A DNA stretch of 8,030 nucleotides from Bacteroidota bacterium (GTDB lineage Bacteria; CLD3; SB21), in NCBI GenBank assembly GCA_020438245.1, contig JAGQUY010000028.1, positions 14,531 through 22,560 of the forward strand, read 5' to 3'. The position numbers were made by a program, and so were the translations under genes. Every line of letters begins with the position of its first letter. Positions within the stretch are counted from its first letter, which is position 1. The notes under the pieces were generated by a model. It saw only the letters and a program-made list of their open reading frames with translations. It had not been told where the DNA came from and ran no database searches. Below are positions 6,007-8,030 of the stretch, piece by piece.

Positions 6007-6851
6007 AAAGACACGGCTTCCCCCAGTCTGAATCCTCTCTCGTCACGTCTTACATATGCCGCGGCGGTGTTGGGGTCATGCTCAAAGAAAAGAATCCATT
6101 GCTCATCGAAAGCCGTTGTTAGCAACCGTTTCTTTTCCTGAATCGTCCGGAGGGGTTCGTTGTCATACGCCATAACATACGGAATACCGATGTGTGTCGT
6201 AGTTGGAATCAGGTCTCCGCAGAAGAAAAGGGTCGTCTTGCCGTCTGATATGATCGGCAGCTGCTGATACGGGGAATGACCGTTTGCTATGAAAAATTCA
6301 ATGCCAGGCAAACCGAATGCCTCTGTTTCCAGAACCTCCAAGACGCCCCTCTCAACCAGCGGCATGAAATCGTCCGAAAGAAAACTTGCCCGATCCTTTT
6401 CGGTGGCTTCGTGCGCGTATTCCAAGTGTTCTTTTCGCACATAGTAAGTCGCCTTTTCAAACGTAGGTGACAGACTACCGTTTTCGTCCTTGCAAGTTGA
6501 TCCGCCGGCATGGTCAAAATGGAGATGCGTCAGGATCGCATCGGTAATGTCACTTGGCTTCACCCCAACAGCCTTCAATGACCGCTCAAGACTTGAATGT
6601 TGATGATCAGTGCGATAGATCTTGGAGAATTTTTCATTGAATTTGTGACCAAATCCATTGTCGATAAGAACTTTGCGGCCATTGTCATGAACCAATAACA
6701 AGCATCGTGCAGCCAGGGTGATTCGGTTTTCGTCATCCGCGGGATTTGTTTTGTTCCACAGATTTTTCGGAACCACTCCGAACATGGCGCCACCGTCCAG
6801 CGCAAACCGCCCTGTTTCAATCGCATGTATTTGATACGGTCCGATACGCAT
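6003..6851 (-). CDS. Metallo-beta-lactamase-fold metallohydrolase
   Basis: Starting from the ATG at 6851 the product has 282 residues. The HxHxDH signature LTHLHFDHAGG places zinc ligands at H109, H111, D113 and H114. The remaining ligands are visible at ANGHSP (H192), FFCGD (D213) and FFEHD (H258), so a complete dinuclear zinc site is predicted. RCLLLVHDNGRKVLIDNGFG just before the signature is typical of the lactonase-like/AttM and related MBL-fold families. No signal peptide is seen, so it is probably cytoplasmic. The substrate cannot be named from sequence; N-acyl-homoserine lactonase-like, other ester or lactone, and thioester hydrolases all share this layout. An in-frame TTG at 6857 directly touches the AGGAGG element and is not a workable start, whereas the ATG at 6851 has ideal spacing. 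The gene lies 10 nt after the DUF2889 gene and overlaps ispD by 4 nt. Confidence 0.92.
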   Translation of the reverse strand: MRIGPYQIHAIETGRFALDGGAMFGVVPKNLWNKTNPADDENRITLAARCLLLVHDNGRKVLIDNGFGHKFNEKFSKIYRTDHQHSSLERSLKAVGVKPSDITDAILTHLHFDHAGGSTCKDENGSLSPTFEKATYYVRKEHLEYAHEATEKDRASFLSDDFMPLVERGVLEVLETEAFGLPGIEFFIANGHSPYQQLPIISDGKTTLFFCGDLIPTTTHIGIPYVMAYDNEPLRTIQEKKRLLTTAFDEQWILFFEHDPNTAAAYVRRDERGFRLGEAVSL

Positions 6852-6857
6852 GGCCAA

Positions 6858-6863
6858 CCTCCT
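6858..6863 (-). promoter_or_regulatory. Ribosome binding site that decides the MBL-fold hydrolase start
   Basis: AGGAGG on the minus strand is followed by exactly six bases (TTGGCC) and then the ATG at 6851. It overlaps the stop codon of the preceding DUF2889 gene. This spacing excludes the TTG at 6857, which would begin with no spacer. Confidence 0.85.
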
Positions 6864-7350
6864 ATGGTGCTTTATAGACGTGACACGTGTTGGTCAGGAT
6901 GTGTTTGGAAAGATCATATCTCTTATTTTCGTCCAGAATATTGAACTCGCGGCTCATCAGCCCGAAACCTTCATCATAACCCATCATGACGGTAGCCGCA
7001 AAATTGACGGTTTCCAGCGCCAGTTCTCTAAGATGGACGCAGCCGTCGGAACCTCCGATTCGCCGGGAAATTTCCTTTGTTATGCCTCTTCCGATCTTGA
7101 GATCTTTGAGCAGCCGGGCCTTTTCAGTTACCGACGGACAAATGGAATGCGGATGATTTGCCATTTCGCTTTTGGCCGCAACGATCAGTCGTGTCCTCGG
7201 ATCGACCTGGATATTCAAGCGGATTAAATGATACGGATCCAAAAAGGTTGCTTCGAGCATTACATTGCCGTTTTCCAATTCGAATGCTTCAATGCCTATA
7301 TCTCGCTTGGATACCAGTCGCTTGACCGGACTCAGTTCGACAGCTGTCAT
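6862..7350 (-). CDS. DUF2889 family protein of unknown function
   Basis: The 162-residue product matches what I recall of DUF2889. It has an N-terminal beta-rich part (RDIGIEAFELENGNVMLEATFLDP, about 16-39, shown in part), then SEMANHPHSICP (61-72), KIGRGITKEI (86-95) and GGSDGCVHLREL (99-110). These H, C and G positions are the characteristic conserved points. No enzymatic activity is established for the family to my knowledge. C71, C104 and H106 could form a metal or thiol site, but that is speculation. A start at 7371 inside the peptidase gene is possible, adding MRKKGGN. The ATG at 7350 is preferred because GGGTGG lies just upstream and it follows the peptidase stop by one base. The conserved region does not need the extra residues. 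The location between an M1 peptidase and an MBL hydrolase does not suggest an obvious pathway. Confidence 0.85.
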   Translation of the reverse strand: MTAVELSPVKRLVSKRDIGIEAFELENGNVMLEATFLDPYHLIRLNIQVDPRTRLIVAAKSEMANHPHSICPSVTEKARLLKDLKIGRGITKEISRRIGGSDGCVHLRELALETVNFAATVMMGYDEGFGLMSREFNILDENKRYDLSKHILTNTCHVYKAP

Positions 7351-7351
7351 A

Positions 7352-8030
7352 TTACCACCCTTTTTCCTCATATTCGCACAACACAGACTCGAGATAATTG
7401 AACTGAATGCTTTTTGGTTTCAAGGGAAGAAGCGGCAGAACAATTTCCGTATCTGGACCTTTGGCGTGAACTCGCATTCTCGCGATCTGATTGTTGCCGA
7501 AATCGATTAAAATTGGAATGAACATTTCAAAAGCAGGCGGCACGTTTTTTTGCGATATACGATATGTGACCTTGTACCGTGGCTGTGATGCGTCATTATC
7601 TTTGAGAACATTGTCCACCTTATATCTGACGGTGTACTTCGGGACATCCACGCCATAGACCCACTGGTCAAAGAACCACGTCATATCCGCACCCATATGT
7701 TTTTCAACCACTTGTTGAAACTGTTTGGTCTCAACGGATGTTCCTGCATAGGTCTGATAAAAATCACGCATCATCCGTTTAAATGGCTCGTCATTCATGG
7801 TATTGAGATCCAGCATCAAATTCCTGAGCATATGCAGCACCCATGCGCCCTTGCGATAGACGACCAAGTCGTAGTCTCCACGAGTTGACCTGGAGCTTGT
7901 ACGGTACCCAAGCCAAACAGGGCCAGCCTGTTGGTCCAATCCGGCCAGTTTATCCATAAAACTGTTGCGATTCTTTACAATCGCATCTCGATATTCCCTT
8001 AGAAAACGGAAAAATTTCTTGTTGTCATGT
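7352..8030 (-). CDS. M1 family zinc metallopeptidase (aminopeptidase N-like), C-terminal part
   Basis: Only the last 225 residues are in the window; the frame stays open to the upstream edge, so the ATG at 7957 is internal and not the start. DLVVYRKGAWVLHMLRNLM (54-72 of the visible part) is the M1 segment that follows the catalytic zinc domain; the tyrosine in YRKG (Y58) corresponds to the transition-state-stabilising tyrosine of M1 enzymes. ADMTWFFDQWVYG (114-126) is the conserved end of the helical catalytic domain. PKYTVRYKVDN onwards is a beta-rich module like the immunoglobulin-like domain III, and the protein ends soon after it, so the large C-terminal helical domain of classical aminopeptidase N is absent. 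The HExxHx18E zinc motif lies outside the window. Short M1 proteins of this type are often exported in bacteria, but the N terminus is not visible. Confidence 0.9.
   Translation of the reverse strand, partial: HDNKKFFRFLREYRDAIVKNRNSFMDKLAGLDQQAGPVWLGYRTSSRSTRGDYDLVVYRKGAWVLHMLRNLMLDLNTMNDEPFKRMMRDFYQTYAGTSVETKQFQQVVEKHMGADMTWFFDQWVYGVDVPKYTVRYKVDNVLKDNDASQPRYKVTYRISQKNVPPAFEMFIPILIDFGNNQIARMRVHAKGPDTEIVLPLLPLKPKSIQFNYLESVLCEYEEKGW

Noticed and set aside
6003..6851. Calling the MBL-fold protein a quorum-quenching lactonase or beta-lactamase
   Set aside because: The zinc ligands are shared by many subfamilies, and there is no signal peptide or context to support a specific substrate.
1..8030. 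Defence island, mobile element, CRISPR array or tRNA/rRNA genes
   Set aside because: No transposase, integrase, restriction or toxin-like gene, no spaced direct repeats and no tRNA-like cloverleaf was seen; genes are collinear and housekeeping or metabolic in type.

Overview
The window is a densely packed bacterial chromosomal segment in which every recognisable gene lies on the minus strand, so transcription runs from high to low coordinates. I see ten protein-coding genes, of which the first and last by coordinate run off the window. There are no RNA genes, insertion sequences, CRISPR arrays or prophage signs. The mix is MEP-pathway isoprenoid synthesis (IspD), NusB, leucine dehydrogenase, acyl-CoA dehydrogenase, an M1 metallopeptidase and a GAF-SpoIIE phosphatase. 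It fits a free-living bacterium, perhaps a deltaproteobacterial or FCB/candidate-phylum type lineage, but taxonomy is only a guess from gene content.

Upstream block (8030 down to 5302): the C-terminal part of an M1-family aminopeptidase is followed, with 1 nt between stop and start, by a DUF2889 protein. Next, 10 nt later, comes a metallo-beta-lactamase-fold hydrolase, and then ispD, which overlaps it by 4 nt (ATGA). These four look like one polycistronic unit whose promoter lies outside the window. A small TPR-like protein (5238-4729) follows ispD after 63 nt. It has a strong Shine-Dalgarno and its own candidate promoter, which starts inside the ispD stop codon. A clear intrinsic terminator (4677-4711) closes this block.

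Downstream block (4663 down to 1): a good sigma70-like promoter (4635-4663) lies just after the terminator. It would drive acyl-CoA dehydrogenase, leucine dehydrogenase, nusB, an NrdG-like radical SAM activase and a GAF-SpoIIE/PP2C phosphatase, all with 10-nt gaps or overlaps of 4-8 nt. The first two genes suggest branched-chain amino acid or short acyl-CoA catabolism. The last three mix transcription antitermination, a radical SAM protein with no visible partner enzyme, and a stress-type signalling phosphatase. An A/T-rich inverted repeat sits in the leader of this operon, between promoter and ribosome binding site, and may be an operator.

Two starts need care. The MBL-fold hydrolase should begin at the ATG at 6851, which has AGGAGG six bases upstream, not at the in-frame TTG at 6857. 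The DUF2889 protein more likely begins at 7350 than at 7371. I see no clear unprecedented system. The most unusual point is the orphan radical SAM activase translationally coupled to a GAF-SpoIIE phosphatase behind nusB.
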